A DNA stretch of 64,000 nt from Paenibacillus tundrae. GTDB taxonomy: Bacteria > Bacillota > Bacilli > Paenibacillales > Paenibacillaceae. This document shows, piece after piece, positions 35,267 to 44,962 of this stretch. The position numbers and the translations under genes were made by a program. Numbering within the stretch: the stretch's first letter is position 1; each line of letters starts with the position of its first letter. Location of the stretch: assembly GCF_036884255.1 (NCBI RefSeq), contig NZ_CP145605.1:3906001-3970000 (forward strand). Direction: 5' to 3'. The notes under the pieces were generated by a model. The model saw only the letters and a program-made list of their open reading frames with translations, was not told where the DNA came from and ran no database searches.

Positions 35267-36736
35267 TTAAGTACCGCAGAATGTTCGATAAGATGAGTCA
35301 CATGTGGCAGGGACTTCGGTGTACTCTGAACGTTCAATCGAATGGTCGAATGGATTTGACAGCACCTCAACTAGTTTCTCTACCAAACTAAGATCCCCAT
35401 GATTTTCCGCACGATCCAGCGCTTCCTCTACTCGATGATTCCGTGGAATGACCGCTGGATTATGATTGCTCATCAGTTGTCGTGCTTCTTCTCTGGATTG
35501 AGGCTGTCTCTCCAACCTTGTCTGCCAGTGTGTATGCCACTCCTTGAATGGATCAAGGTCAGCGAGATTAGAAGGATGAGTCTTATCGAAAGTTAGATCC
35601 AAGAAGGTATTGGTATAATCTGCTCCGGCCTTCTCCAGCGTTTCCAAGAGATCCTTCACCAATGTTTCGTCCTCAGGCTCCGCATTAAACAATCCAAGTT
35701 TGGCTCTCATGCCAGACAACCACGCTTGATGATACAAGTCAGAGTATTGGGAGATGGCATCCTGGGCAATTTGCACAGCTTGATCCTCATCCTCATGTAA
35801 TAACGGCAATAGAGACTCTGCTAAGCGCGTTAGGTTCCATCCCGCAATGTAAGGCTGATTGCCATAAGCATACCGCCCCTGAGTATCTATTGAGCTGAAC
35901 ACAGTTCCTGGTTTGTATACATCCATAAAAGCACATGGCCCATAATCGATCGTCTCGCCGCTTAACGTCATATTATCCGTGTTCATGACCCCGTGTATAA
36001 AACCAACCAGTTGCCACTGAGCCACCAGCGATGCCTGGCGTTTGATTACTTCTTCAAGCAGAGAGCGGTAGCGGTGCTCATCCAGTTTGATGTCCGAATA
36101 GTGACGCTCCAGCGTGTAGTCCGCCAAAGCCCGCAATTCCTCTACCGTTCCCCACCTTGCTGCATACTGGAATGTACCTACACGCACATGACTGGAAGCC
36201 ACACGGGTTAGTATAGCCCCTGGCCGCTCCGTTTCGCGAATGATGGCTTCTCCTGTTGAAACAACAGCGAGAATTCGCGTTGTAGGAATGCCTAAGGCGT
36301 GCATGGCTTCACTAATAATATATTCACGAACCATCGGCCCAACAGCCGCACGTCCATCCCCTCCGCGAGAATATGGCGTTCTCCCAGATCCTTTTAATTG
36401 AATATCTACGCGTTCCCCTTCTGGGGTAATCTGTTCACCTAGAAGTAATGCACGTCCATCCCCCAGCATATTGAAATTTCCAAATTGATGACCTGCATAC
36501 GCTTGAGCCAAGGGCTCAGCCCCTTCGGGTGTGAGGTTGCCAGCAAAAATAGCCGCCCCTGCATCACTGTTCAGCTCTTCTGTATTTAAACCAAGTTCCC
36601 TTGCAACTGTATCATTAAAAATGATCAAGTGAGGGGACTGCACAGGCCCCGCTCCCTGCTTCGTATAAAACGTCTGTGGTAATTGTGCATAACTGTTATC
36701 AAAATTCCAGCCTGTCGCAAGCTTTGCTGTTGGCAT
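35267..36736 (-). CDS. selO: Protein adenylyltransferase SelO (YdiU/UPF0061)
   Basis: A 489-aa pseudokinase-fold enzyme that transfers AMP from ATP to Ser/Thr/Tyr of target proteins, linked in E. coli to oxidative stress. The family blocks are clear: [63 protein letters not shown] and the C-terminal SYRTFCGT. In some relatives a selenocysteine lies near the end; here the last Cys is encoded as a normal codon. The AAGGAG site is 12 nt before ATG. It is a single-gene unit. Confidence 0.95.
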   Translation of the reverse strand: MPTAKLATGWNFDNSYAQLPQTFYTKQGAGPVQSPHLIIFNDTVARELGLNTEELNSDAGAAIFAGNLTPEGAEPLAQAYAGHQFGNFNMLGDGRALLLGEQITPEGERVDIQLKGSGRTPYSRGGDGRAAVGPMVREYIISEAMHALGIPTTRILAVVSTGEAIIRETERPGAILTRVASSHVRVGTFQYAARWGTVEELRALADYTLERHYSDIKLDEHRYRSLLEEVIKRQASLVAQWQLVGFIHGVMNTDNMTLSGETIDYGPCAFMDVYKPGTVFSSIDTQGRYAYGNQPYIAGWNLTRLAESLLPLLHEDEDQAVQIAQDAISQYSDLYHQAWLSGMRAKLGLFNAEPEDETLVKDLLETLEKAGADYTNTFLDLTFDKTHPSNLADLDPFKEWHTHWQTRLERQPQSREEARQLMSNHNPAVIPRNHRVEEALDRAENHGDLSLVEKLVEVLSNPFDHSIERSEYTEVPATCDSSYRTFCGT

Positions 36737-37089
36737 GATATCACTACACTCCTTTTCCTTGAATACAAGGTTATTGTTGCCTACTCAAGCAATGCTCATT
36801 TATGTAGTCGCATGAAAAATTCATTGATAGCGAACATGACACTCATGTTCTTGTAGAAACTTTAGCATATTCAGCCCAAATTTGCATGCTTATTCCGTAA
36901 ATACAGAGCTGTTAACTCTGATAAATAGTATAAAGATGAACCTGACTATCGTCCAATCACAATTATCAATCGGTGAACGATTCCAACTTTTCGAACGACA
37001 ACACAAAAACAGCTAATCCATAGTCTAACCCATAAACTAGCTTTTGCTGTTGCTGATTCAATTCATTCTTCACTTTTACTTCTCGTCAA
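36737..37089. other. Intergenic stretch of ~350 bp
   Basis: Upstream region of selO and downstream region of the Dabb gene. A small CCTTG-AATA-CAAGG hairpin lies just before the selO ribosome site (about 36758-36772). I see no gene. Confidence 0.5.
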
Positions 37090-37398
37090 TTATTTAAGGG
37101 GCAACGGATAGTCTGATACGATAACATTCTCAACCCATCCATTAAGAGAAGCTACGAATGCTTGATGAGCAGGATGTGGTCCGTAGGCGCGCAAAGCCTG
37201 CTGATCTTCAAAGGTTACTCTTAATCCAATCGTATAACCTTGAATTCGGTCTGTCTCTTCCGTTTGGTTAATACCTGCTGTCAATTCAAGAATGCCCGGA
37301 ATCTTCTCCTTTAGTGCCAACAATTGATCTACAAACTCCTGCTGCTTAGCCAGTGTGGTCTGATCGTTAAACTTAAAAATAACTAAATGTTCGAACAC
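37090..37398 (-). CDS. Dabb (stress-responsive A/B barrel) protein
   Basis: A 102-aa dimeric alpha/beta-barrel protein of the Dabb family. The typical start MFEHLVIFKF, the middle TDRIQGYTIGLRVTFEDQ (in outline) and HPAHQAFV are all visible. Members include plant stress proteins and small bacterial enzymes of ill-defined role. It starts at GTG 37398 with a strong AAGGAGG upstream. It is divergent from an AraC regulator. Confidence 0.88.
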   Translation of the reverse strand: MFEHLVIFKFNDQTTLAKQQEFVDQLLALKEKIPGILELTAGINQTEETDRIQGYTIGLRVTFEDQQALRAYGPHPAHQAFVASLNGWVENVIVSDYPLPLK

Positions 37399-37559
37399 GT
37401 TATTTTCCTCCTTTGTCTGCCTTGAAGCATAGCTTGTTAGTAGTTAATCGTTTACAATCTAAGATGCTCAAATTGTAATGCAAACCGCAATATCATTCAA
37501 GAAAATTCCTTCTTCTCCCTTTATACTATGTATAACTTACTAGAAAGAAGGTGCACCAT

Positions 37560-38408
37560 ATGACACGTGAAGTGCGAACCGTCGTTTATGATACAGATCT
37601 ACAATTGGAAGCCTATCAATTCGAAGGTATTATGCAGAAATTCCCGAACCATTTTCATGACTATTACGTCATTGGTTTTATTGAGCAAGGTAAACGTTAC
37701 CTCGCCTGCAATAACAAGGAATATATGCTGAACAGTGGTGATGTCATTATTTTCAATCCGCAGGATCCTCATGCCTGTGAAGGGATAGATGGTAGAACTT
37801 TGGACTATCGATGCATCAACATTCAACCTGAGGTGATGAGAAAATATGTGCAGGAAATTACCGGTCAAGACTACCTTCCCCGGTTTACAGAACCCGTGCT
37901 CTATCAGAGTGAACTCTGCACGTCATTACATGAATTACACTTGATGATCTTGGAAGGTCAATCCGATTTCCATAAGGAAGAAGCATTGTTAATGCTATTG
38001 GATCAATTGATCAGAGATCATGCGGATGCGCTGGCTCCAGTAGCATCACAGGATCTCACCACCGAAATCAGACGTGTCTGCGAGTACATAGAAGCCCATT
38101 ATATGGAGCCGATTATGCTAGATCAGTTTGTCGAGATGACAGGTCTGAGCAAATATCACTTGCTACGCTTATTTACAACCCAAAAAGGCATTTCTCCCTA
38201 TCGCTACCTGGAAACGATTCGCATTAGTCATGCCAAGAAGCTGCTTGAACAAGGTGCACTCCCTATTGAAGTTGCTACGCGGACAGGCTTCAGTGACCAG
38301 AGCCACTTTACGAATTTTTTCAAAAAACTGATCGGGCTCACCCCTCGGCAGTATAGACGCATTTTTAATCATGAAGCTAGCGCCAGCGCTGCGAAAGATA
38401 GCATATGA
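37560..38408 (+). CDS. AraC family transcriptional regulator
   Basis: A 282-aa regulator. The N-terminal cupin sensor domain (about 20-100) shows [14 protein letters not shown] and [15 protein letters not shown], and the C-terminal double helix-turn-helix (about 175-275) shows [22 protein letters not shown] and [24 protein letters not shown] in outline. ATG 37560 has AAAGAAGG 8 nt upstream. Its stop overlaps the start of the following transporter gene, so it probably controls that transporter and acts with it. Confidence 0.93.
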   Translation: MTREVRTVVYDTDLQLEAYQFEGIMQKFPNHFHDYYVIGFIEQGKRYLACNNKEYMLNSGDVIIFNPQDPHACEGIDGRTLDYRCINIQPEVMRKYVQEITGQDYLPRFTEPVLYQSELCTSLHELHLMILEGQSDFHKEEALLMLLDQLIRDHADALAPVASQDLTTEIRRVCEYIEAHYMEPIMLDQFVEMTGLSKYHLLRLFTTQKGISPYRYLETIRISHAKKLLEQGALPIEVATRTGFSDQSHFTNFFKKLIGLTPRQYRRIFNHEASASAAKDSI

Positions 38409-39349
38409 TGACACATGAACGTCAGCTCTCAACTGGGCATATGCTTGCTCTATTTACAATACTCATCTGGGGAACAACATTTGTCTCTACCAAACTTCTG
38501 TTGATCGATTTCACACCTGTGGAGATATTGTTCTTTCGTTTCGTTATCGGATATGTTGTCTTGTTTCTGCTGTATTCCAAACGAATACCCCTGGTCTCAT
38601 TTAGAGAAGAAATGCTCTTTGCAGCGGCAGGCTTGTGTGGGGTAACCCTTTATTTCCTCATTGAAAATATTGCTTTAACGTACACACTTGCATCGAATGT
38701 AGGGGTTATTGTCAGCATCGCGCCATTTTTCACTGCTGTACTTGCACACTTTTTCCTTCATGGAGAGCGTCTGAATCGCTCCTTTGTACTAGGATTCGCC
38801 TTTGCACTATCTGGCATCATACTTATTAGCTTGAACGGCAGTTTTTTATTGAAGCTGAACCCCATTGGAGATGTTCTCGCTTTTCTCGCACCTATGGTCT
38901 GGGCAGTCTACTCCGTTCTCATGCGCAAAATCGGCGCTTTAACCTATCATACGATCGGTGCAACACGTAAAGTATTCTTCTATGGCTTGGTTTTCATGCT
39001 GCCAACCTTGTTTATGTTTGAATTTGACCTTAGGCTGGTGCGGTTCGCCAACATGAACAATCTTGCCAATCTTCTGTTTCTGGGTATAGGAGCCTCTGCA
39101 CTCTGCTTTGTCACTTGGAACCGAGCTGTACGGGTACTTGGTGCCGTGAAAACGAGCATCTATATTTATCTTGTACCTGTAATTACAGTCGTTGCATCTG
39201 CACTCATACTGGACGAAGCGATGACTTGGTTTACCATCCTGGGGGTTGCACTAACCTTGCTTGGATCTTACTTATCCGAAAAAAGAAGTACCGGTCATGT
39301 CGATACTTCAAGTAATGTAGCTGGAAAATCCACTAGTCGATCATTGTAA
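38405..39349 (+). CDS. EamA/DMT family transporter
   Basis: A 314-aa membrane protein with ten hydrophobic segments in two EamA repeats (about 12-145 and 160-295); [12 protein letters not shown] opens the first. Members export amino acids, metabolites or drugs. The start overlaps the AraC stop by 4 bp (ATGA), so the pair is translationally coupled. The 3' end overlaps the convergent pseudouridine synthase gene by 9 bp. Substrate unknown. Confidence 0.9.
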   Translation: MMTHERQLSTGHMLALFTILIWGTTFVSTKLLLIDFTPVEILFFRFVIGYVVLFLLYSKRIPLVSFREEMLFAAAGLCGVTLYFLIENIALTYTLASNVGVIVSIAPFFTAVLAHFFLHGERLNRSFVLGFAFALSGIILISLNGSFLLKLNPIGDVLAFLAPMVWAVYSVLMRKIGALTYHTIGATRKVFFYGLVFMLPTLFMFEFDLRLVRFANMNNLANLLFLGIGASALCFVTWNRAVRVLGAVKTSIYIYLVPVITVVASALILDEAMTWFTILGVALTLLGSYLSEKRSTGHVDTSSNVAGKSTSRSL

Positions 39350-40033
39350 TAGGGAAAGAAGCTTGTCCAATTCTATTGGCTCCAGATGTCTCCATTTGCC
39401 TCTTTCCAGATGATCCAGCGTAATATTCATAATACGTACCCGCTCCAGCTTCATCACTCTATATCCCAGTGCTTTGCACATGCGTCGGATCTGCAAGTTA
39501 AGCCCTTGTGTCAATATGATGCGAAAAACAAATTCACCCTCACGATACACCTCGCAAGGCTTGGTAACGACATTTAGAATCTCAACCCCCGCCGACATCG
39601 CATGGATAAACTCATCTGTTAGAGGTCTATCAACGGTTACGATATACTCCTTCTCGTGATTATGCTCAGAGCGCATCATTTTGTTAACGATATCTCCATC
39701 ATTGGTTAATAAAATCAAGCCCTCTGAGGCTTTGTCGAGTCTACCAACCGCAAAAATTCGCGAGGGATAATTGACATATTCAATGATATTGCCCGCAACG
39801 CTCTCGGCAGCCGTACATACAATGCCAATAGGCTTATTCAGTGCTATGTATACACGTTCACGTTCTTCCCTAGGAATTTCTTGTCCATCGATAAGCACGA
39901 TATCACCTGGCTCAACACCAGCCCCCCTTTCACACACTTCTCCATTGATCGTAATGCGCCCAGCAGCAATCAAGCGATCGGTTTCTCTGCGTGAGCAGTA
40001 ACCCGTCTCACTGATGTATTTGTTAATTCTCAT
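39341..40033 (-). CDS. RluF-like 23S rRNA pseudouridine synthase
   Basis: A 230-aa RsuA/RluB/E/F-type pseudouridine synthase. An N-terminal S4 domain ([22 protein letters not shown] in outline) precedes the catalytic domain with its active-site Asp in [17 protein letters not shown]. The closest style is RluF, which modifies U2604 and neighbours in 23S rRNA. In the usual QG.NRQIRRM motif the first Arg is Leu here ([11 protein letters not shown]). The terminal codons overlap the EamA gene on the other strand. Confidence 0.9.
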   Translation of the reverse strand: MRINKYISETGYCSRRETDRLIAAGRITINGEVCERGAGVEPGDIVLIDGQEIPREERERVYIALNKPIGIVCTAAESVAGNIIEYVNYPSRIFAVGRLDKASEGLILLTNDGDIVNKMMRSEHNHEKEYIVTVDRPLTDEFIHAMSAGVEILNVVTKPCEVYREGEFVFRIILTQGLNLQIRRMCKALGYRVMKLERVRIMNITLDHLERGKWRHLEPIELDKLLSLLQ

Positions 40034-40198
40034 GTTCCACCATCCTTTATAATTGAAACGGACTTTTTGGGTAACCTCTTTTTTAGTACCTTGTACTGAT
40101 TTCTATTCATGTCTTAGCCTTATATAATTTAGAGAAACAATACGATCTACCCTTATGTATAAAGAACGCTAACCTAATGTTCATTGAGAGGAGATTTT

Positions 40199-41083
40199 AT
40201 GGACAAGAAGTTACTTAAGACTCTGAAGAAATTATATCATTACTCGAATGGCGTGTACGACCGCGAACGTCAAGTTACATTGTACCAGGTTGACACACTG
40301 ACTGCTGCAGAACAAGAACTCTTGCAAGTTCACAATTGGAATGTGAATGACATCGTACAGATCGAACATGATGTAATCATAGACAAGCTGATTGCTCTAC
40401 AACAAAATGAGAGCTTATCCTGGCGTACAATTACTGATGCTTTCATTGCAGGAGTAGGCGGCAGTTATCCGAGGGGCATTTCGACACTTGCAAGCTACCA
40501 TATGATGATTCATACCACTCCGCATATATACGAACAAGCCGAGAGGTTTCTCATGTGCAAAATCTGCGGGTTTAGTCACAACGACAATGGCTGGGAGAAT
40601 ATTTCTTGGATTCGTTATGCCATCCACTTAGGGAATTATTATGGAGGCACTAGCCGTGGTGCTTATGTGGATCTGTATGAGATCGTACACCTGCTGGAGA
40701 AAACACCGATTACACCAACAGCAGACGATATCACTATTTTTAACCAACTGCTTATCAGTCTAGATGAGGCAACCGATGATGAATCTCCGGGCAAATATGA
40801 GAAGCGTCTCACCTCGAATAAGTTAATCAAAGGCACACCTGGAATCCGGCGTGGTATACTGCAATCTCTCGCCTTGGTTGGGGTTCTACCCAATCAGAAG
40901 CTGAGCCTCAGCCCAAATCATTGGACAAAAGTCGAGGATCTTCACCTTGCGGGGTTACAATTAAACAATACCAACGGCCGTTCAGATCTGGAGATGCCAT
41001 GGGCAGGCTGGAGAGGGAATCATGGTGTCGATTGGACCCATGCGAAGCAGATTTTCGGATATGCCATCCAACATAAATCTTAA
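40199..41083 (+). CDS. Protein of unknown function (294 aa)
   Basis: I do not recognise this family. The protein is soluble and mostly helical, with no signal or membrane segment. A HTTPHIYEQAERFLMCKICGFS segment (in outline) holds a CxxC pair and a following HNDNGWENISWIRY motif; the middle of the protein is rich in Asp/Thr. ATG 40199 follows GAGAGGAG by 5 nt. It is followed by another poorly known gene; the two may be co-transcribed. The location among immunity-like orphans suggests, weakly, a role in conflict or defence. Confidence 0.75.
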   Translation: MDKKLLKTLKKLYHYSNGVYDRERQVTLYQVDTLTAAEQELLQVHNWNVNDIVQIEHDVIIDKLIALQQNESLSWRTITDAFIAGVGGSYPRGISTLASYHMMIHTTPHIYEQAERFLMCKICGFSHNDNGWENISWIRYAIHLGNYYGGTSRGAYVDLYEIVHLLEKTPITPTADDITIFNQLLISLDEATDDESPGKYEKRLTSNKLIKGTPGIRRGILQSLALVGVLPNQKLSLSPNHWTKVEDLHLAGLQLNNTNGRSDLEMPWAGWRGNHGVDWTHAKQIFGYAIQHKS

Positions 41084-41158
41084 ACCTACCGATATGTTCA
41101 CTTTACGCTGGAAGCAGAACATTCGAAGTCAAAGCAATCACAACTAAGGAGCTTGATG

Positions 41159-41791
41159 ATGAACCAAGTTACAAGAATGACATTTGAACCCAATCATGCC
41201 AATAAAGACTCAGGGATTTGGATCGGCGGTGACAAAGCATATGTACAAGAGTGGCCCCTTAATCCAGAGGGTGATCCTTTAATTCATCTCTTTTCAATCG
41301 ATTGTAATCAACTTGCCAAGCATGTACCTTCTGCCTCTTTACCGGCAGATAGGTTCATCTCGGTATTCTCCACCTATTCGGCAGCAGATTATTTTCTGGA
41401 TCAAGTAACATATACCGGGGATGAGCTGGAGTGGAATGAAAACATATTGGGAGGCTATACATATGTCTCAGTAACTCCTTCTTCTATAATGTCCGCCAGC
41501 CCTAGTTCATGCATACCGTTGTGTGGAATAACATTCTCGGAAGTTGAACTAAGGGAGCATGATTTTCCTGCATTCTCATTTCTCACCTCAAATTCACCTA
41601 ATGGCATGCACGGAATCTCACATCTATTAGTTCATTACGATATCGTATGTCAGATTTATTCGGGTGATTTCCCGGCGCCATATCAAGATATATTAGGACT
41701 TTCCGATGCGAATGGATATTTAATGCTACGCAAAGATAACTCGTCAACTGAAGCGCCATTAGTAGGAATTTTCTTTGTGCAGACTGCTTGA
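41159..41791 (+). CDS. DUF1963/YwqG-like protein
   Basis: A 210-aa soluble protein. The pattern W-P-L-N-P-E-G-D-P-L-I-H-L-F-S-I-D near residue 35 and the late DILGLSDANGYLML resemble the DUF1963 (YwqG) family. In B. subtilis YwqG lies beside LXG toxin genes and the family is often linked to toxin immunity. The match is weak, so the function is not assigned. ATG 41159 is favoured by AAGGAG 7 nt upstream. Confidence 0.5.
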   Translation: MNQVTRMTFEPNHANKDSGIWIGGDKAYVQEWPLNPEGDPLIHLFSIDCNQLAKHVPSASLPADRFISVFSTYSAADYFLDQVTYTGDELEWNENILGGYTYVSVTPSSIMSASPSSCIPLCGITFSEVELREHDFPAFSFLTSNSPNGMHGISHLLVHYDIVCQIYSGDFPAPYQDILGLSDANGYLMLRKDNSSTEAPLVGIFFVQTA

Positions 41792-41841
41792 ATTTGGATT
41801 CTCAAATTACAGTTTAATCTTATTATGAACACGAAAAACAA

Positions 41842-41881
41842 CCCAAACGGCCTCAATTCACACGAATTGGAGCTGTTTGGG
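41842..41881 (-). terminator. Terminator shared by the DUF1963-like gene and yjfB
   Basis: CCCAAAC...GAATTC hairpin with about 16 of 18 pairs and loop ACAC. On the minus strand it is followed by TTGTTTTTCG, 54 bp past yjfB. Confidence 0.75.
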
Positions 41882-41934
41882 CTTGCTTGCTGCGAGTTTG
41901 TTACATTGGAATACATCATACAGCGGAGTAACGT

Positions 41935-42114
41935 TTATACAGAGATATCCAATGTTCCTCCCAGATTGGGATGTGGAGCTGCCGACTTCAACATTTCAGT
42001 CATTTGTTGACCTTGCTGTTGCGCAAGATCTTTAGTCATAGACATGACTTGCAAGCCTGCGGATTGTTTAACCGATGCTTGACTCATGACTACAGACAAT
42101 GCTGCGATATCCAT
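41935..42114 (-). CDS. yjfB: YjfB family small protein
   Basis: A 59-aa protein starting MDIAALSVVMSQASVKQSAGL, the hallmark of the YjfB family, which is widespread in Firmicutes and often annotated as a putative motility protein. It has one amphipathic helix and an end NLGGTLDISV. ATG 42114 has AAAGGAG 8 nt upstream; the GTG three codons earlier overlaps it. Function is not proven. Confidence 0.85.
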   Translation of the reverse strand: MDIAALSVVMSQASVKQSAGLQVMSMTKDLAQQQGQQMTEMLKSAAPHPNLGGTLDISV

Positions 42115-42327
42115 AATCCACACTCCTTTCGTCTACAGGCTTTTGCACGTACATCATATATATCGGACAGTCGTGTCGAAATGATGAAGAAATGAATTGA
42201 CTCTGTGCTTCTTTATTATGTTTTCTCTGTTCCTAGATCCGTTCTTCATGCTATAGTTTTAATAACTTAACTAAAATTCATCTCCAATGATCAAAATAAG
42301 TTAAATTCACAACAGGGAGAGATCTAT

Positions 42328-42432
42328 ATGAATGGCAAAAAATTCACGCTTATATTCACGGTAGTCAGTATTATCATTGTAGGAGCCATGGTTGGCGCAT
42401 TGGTTGCAATCGTTCGGATGATGTCCAATTAA
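42328..42432 (+). CDS. 34-aa single-pass membrane peptide
   Basis: Not reported elsewhere to my knowledge. The frame reads MNGKKFTLIFTVVSIIIVG then AMVGALVAIVRMMSN: a basic start, a 20-residue hydrophobic helix and a short basic end. GGGAGAG lies 6 nt before the ATG and an AT-rich zone precedes it. Its stop is 6 bp from the stop of a convergent gene. The ribosome site and clean membrane profile argue that it is real. Confidence 0.6.
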   Translation: MNGKKFTLIFTVVSIIIVGAMVGALVAIVRMMSN

Positions 42433-42437
42433 TGAAT

Positions 42438-42701
42438 TCACCCTAAATACTTCAATTCTCCATTCTCGCTTTTTACCCTTAGAACGACTTTGGCATTAAC
42501 GTATTCTGGTGGCTGAATGAATTCCTGTCGGATCTCTGCCATCAGTTCCTTAATGACCTCTTCGACTTCCCCCAACGTGGTGTCTCTCGATACCAGTTTT
42601 GTGCGAACAATCTCATTTTGGCGATAGGCCTCGGAATACCCCTCGTGACCTTCTAATCCAAAGGCCTTAATTTCGAATTCCATTTTCATCAGATCCGACA
42701 T
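42438..42701 (-). CDS. Hypothetical protein (87 aa)
   Basis: I do not recognise it. It is a small alpha/beta protein with the pattern EFEIKAFGLEGHEGY, then a helix TLGEVEEVIKELMAEIRQEF, then AKVVLRVKSENGELKYLG. The strand-helix-strand order suggests a compact ferredoxin-like fold. GGACGG lies near its start. It is convergent with the 34-aa membrane peptide gene. Confidence 0.65.
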   Translation of the reverse strand: MSDLMKMEFEIKAFGLEGHEGYSEAYRQNEIVRTKLVSRDTTLGEVEEVIKELMAEIRQEFIQPPEYVNAKVVLRVKSENGELKYLG

Positions 42702-42781
42702 TCATCAACCGTCCTTTCATCATATAAGAGTGCAGTTAGAATTCAATGGCCCATACTTCCTCCACACTCACCAAGCTGGAG

Positions 42782-43657
42782 TTACCCTTTAATTAAGCCA
42801 TACTTCACAAAAGCATGGTATAATCCATCCTCTTGGACGGTACCCGTGACATCGTCTGCAATCGCTTTTAACCCAGGCTTCGCATTGCCCATCGCAACAC
42901 CTACGTGACAGAATTCTAACATCTCCACATCATTCATCCCATCACCAATCGCAATGGTGTCTTCTCGGCTTATCCCTACATGTTCGATCAGATCGGCGAT
43001 CGCTGAAGCCTTGTGCACACCCAATATCGTGAGTTCTCCGCTACCTTCACCAAAGATCGGCACGGTGCATTGAATGACTCCGAACTTTCCATTAAACTCC
43101 TGCTTAATGCGTTCAAACGGTACTATAGGATTCTCCAGAAAACAAACCTTATTGACGTCATGCTTGTACAGATCTGTTTCACCATAGGTGATCCCTGCAA
43201 TAAATGGATGAGGCTGCTGTTCTTTTTTGGCTCGTGCTGATGGATCATTGTCTATATCGCCATATATGCGTCGCTCAAGGTGACCTTGCAGATTCCGGCT
43301 GCCATACAGTGCAGAGTTTGATTCCAGAAAGAAATCAATGTCATGTTCATTGAAAAAATCAACCATCTGGCGTACAGCTTCGACTGTAACCTTTTTGTGA
43401 TATAACACCTGTTCGCCAAATTCCACATAGCCACCGCCTGCACCAATCAGGCCATCAAACCCCACTTCCCAGATCGCATCATAGACCTCAGCCTTGGAAC
43501 GCCCCGTACAAAGATAGAGCAAATGCCCATTCTCGCGTGCTTGTTGACAAGCTTGTCGCGCTGATAACGGAAGGTTCCCTTCGTCATCTACCAACGTACC
43601 ATCAATATCAATAAACACCATTTTAGGTTTCACTGTGTTCTGATTCGTTCTCTTCAT
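42782..43657 (-). CDS. Cof-type HAD phosphatase
   Basis: A 291-aa HAD-IIB phosphatase. Motif I is FIDIDGTLVDDEGNL, motif II YLCTGRS, the cap is the C2 type, and motif IV is AIGDGMNDVEMLEF. Members dephosphorylate sugar phosphates, FMN or PLP. ATG 43657 has an AGGG-like site 8 nt upstream; an upstream ATG at 43672 has none. Confidence 0.9.
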   Translation of the reverse strand: MKRTNQNTVKPKMVFIDIDGTLVDDEGNLPLSARQACQQARENGHLLYLCTGRSKAEVYDAIWEVGFDGLIGAGGGYVEFGEQVLYHKKVTVEAVRQMVDFFNEHDIDFFLESNSALYGSRNLQGHLERRIYGDIDNDPSARAKKEQQPHPFIAGITYGETDLYKHDVNKVCFLENPIVPFERIKQEFNGKFGVIQCTVPIFGEGSGELTILGVHKASAIADLIEHVGISREDTIAIGDGMNDVEMLEFCHVGVAMGNAKPGLKAIADDVTGTVQEDGLYHAFVKYGLIKG

Positions 43658-43707
43658 CTCGTTATCCCTCATTGTGTAAGTCTATAGTCTGTTAATACGA
43701 TAATGAG

Positions 43708-44160
43708 TTATCTTGGCGTGCGTTCGTCGATCAACCTCTCCAAAAATGCAGCAAAAGAATCAGCATATACTTCAGGTTCTCCATTTAAATAGTCAAGCCT
43801 AATTACCTTGTATTCCCCATTTTCATCTGCTGTTCGAATATCGAAATAATATATTTCATCCTCATCCGGGACAAAAAGCTCCACTTTCCCTTCCCGCTTC
43901 GCATCTTCATCAGCAAGACGATACATATACAAAATATCCGTATCCGCGTATTCTCGGTGTTCGGGAGGAGATATCGTAAGAATACCTGTCCCACTTAGGT
44001 GAGCTACACCATAATTCAGCAGCCACCAGCGATAGGAAGGTGGTAATGGAAAACCAAGCTCCTGTTCAATTTCAACAATCCAGCTCTCTTGAACCTGACG
44101 ATTCGGAAACCAACGTAAGACTTGGGTATGCTCCAGTTTCTCAATTAGACTCGTATACAT
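43708..44160 (-). CDS. SMI1/KNR4 (SUKH) family protein
   Basis: A 150-aa SUKH-fold protein: the N-terminal helix IEQELGFPLPPSYRWWLLNYG and GTGILTI are characteristic. In bacteria this fold is common as an immunity protein against polymorphic toxins, and also as a regulator. No toxin gene adjoins it. ATG 44160 follows TGGGGGAG by 6 nt. The neighbouring genes (HAD phosphatase, GNAT) are unrelated. Confidence 0.85.
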   Translation of the reverse strand: MYTSLIEKLEHTQVLRWFPNRQVQESWIVEIEQELGFPLPPSYRWWLLNYGVAHLSGTGILTISPPEHREYADTDILYMYRLADEDAKREGKVELFVPDEDEIYYFDIRTADENGEYKVIRLDYLNGEPEVYADSFAAFLERLIDERTPR

Positions 44161-44220
44161 AAATAACTCCCCCAACTCGTGATATTAGGTAACAAAGAAA
44201 TTACGTAAACGTTAAGGCCT

Positions 44221-44745
44221 TCAGATCTTGCCTGCTGGCTTATCCATATGTACAGTCTGCCAGTCATCGTTCTGTTCCGTAATAATGGTAAAACCTTGAC
44301 GTTTCCAGAAATCTACAGCTCCAGGTAAAAAGTGATGTGTATGTAGGTACAGCGTTGTGTACCTCATGTCTCCCACCCTGTTTTCCAAGTCTTGCAACAT
44401 CATCGATCCAATACCATATCTGCGATATGCAGGATCGACATAACATTTCACGATCTCGGCTGCGGACTCCTGTGGATATCGCCCTTGTATCACTTCAATT
44501 CGATCATCATATGGCAGAATTCCGATAGAACCAACGATCTGACCTTCACCCACCGTAGCTACCAAGAAAATTGCATCTTTGGACTCCATATAATGTGCAC
44601 TGAATTGCTCAAAATCTAGAGGTAGTCTTGTGTGATCCAACATCGGAAACACTTCACGACGAACTCGCATGGCAAAATCAATGGCTTCCTGAATCTGGTG
44701 CACCTGAACGGGCGCTACTGTCGGTTTAATCAGAAATTGTGTCAA
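44221..44745 (-). CDS. GNAT family N-acetyltransferase
   Basis: A 174-aa acetyltransferase. The acetyl-CoA loop is in YVDPAYRRYGIGSMML (R-x-x-G-x-G), followed by LYLHTHHFLPGAVDFWKRQGF. The substrate is unknown. The start (TTG 44745) is uncertain because no ribosome site is strong; an AAGGA lies 13 nt upstream. Confidence 0.88.
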   Translation of the reverse strand: MTQFLIKPTVAPVQVHQIQEAIDFAMRVRREVFPMLDHTRLPLDFEQFSAHYMESKDAIFLVATVGEGQIVGSIGILPYDDRIEVIQGRYPQESAAEIVKCYVDPAYRRYGIGSMMLQDLENRVGDMRYTTLYLHTHHFLPGAVDFWKRQGFTIITEQNDDWQTVHMDKPAGKI

Positions 44746-44962
44746 AACATTCCACGTTCCTTATCTCTGTATTTGGAGCTCATTGCTGGCACTTCTCAGA
44801 ATGCTGTTCGTGCCGATCTGCTCTTCCATCCATCTTACCGAATTCCCGTCATCCTATCAATCTATCTGCACATCTAACCAAATTGGTAGAGCACCCACGC
44901 CATCTAATAGATTCTGCATACGATAAGTCGTATCATAATCCAAATTAGAGGGGGTATCTTCC

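Noticed and set aside
35267..35290. Selenocysteine codon at the SelO C-terminus
   Set aside because: The terminal Cys is an ordinary codon followed by GT and a normal stop; no in-frame TGA or SECIS-like hairpin is needed.
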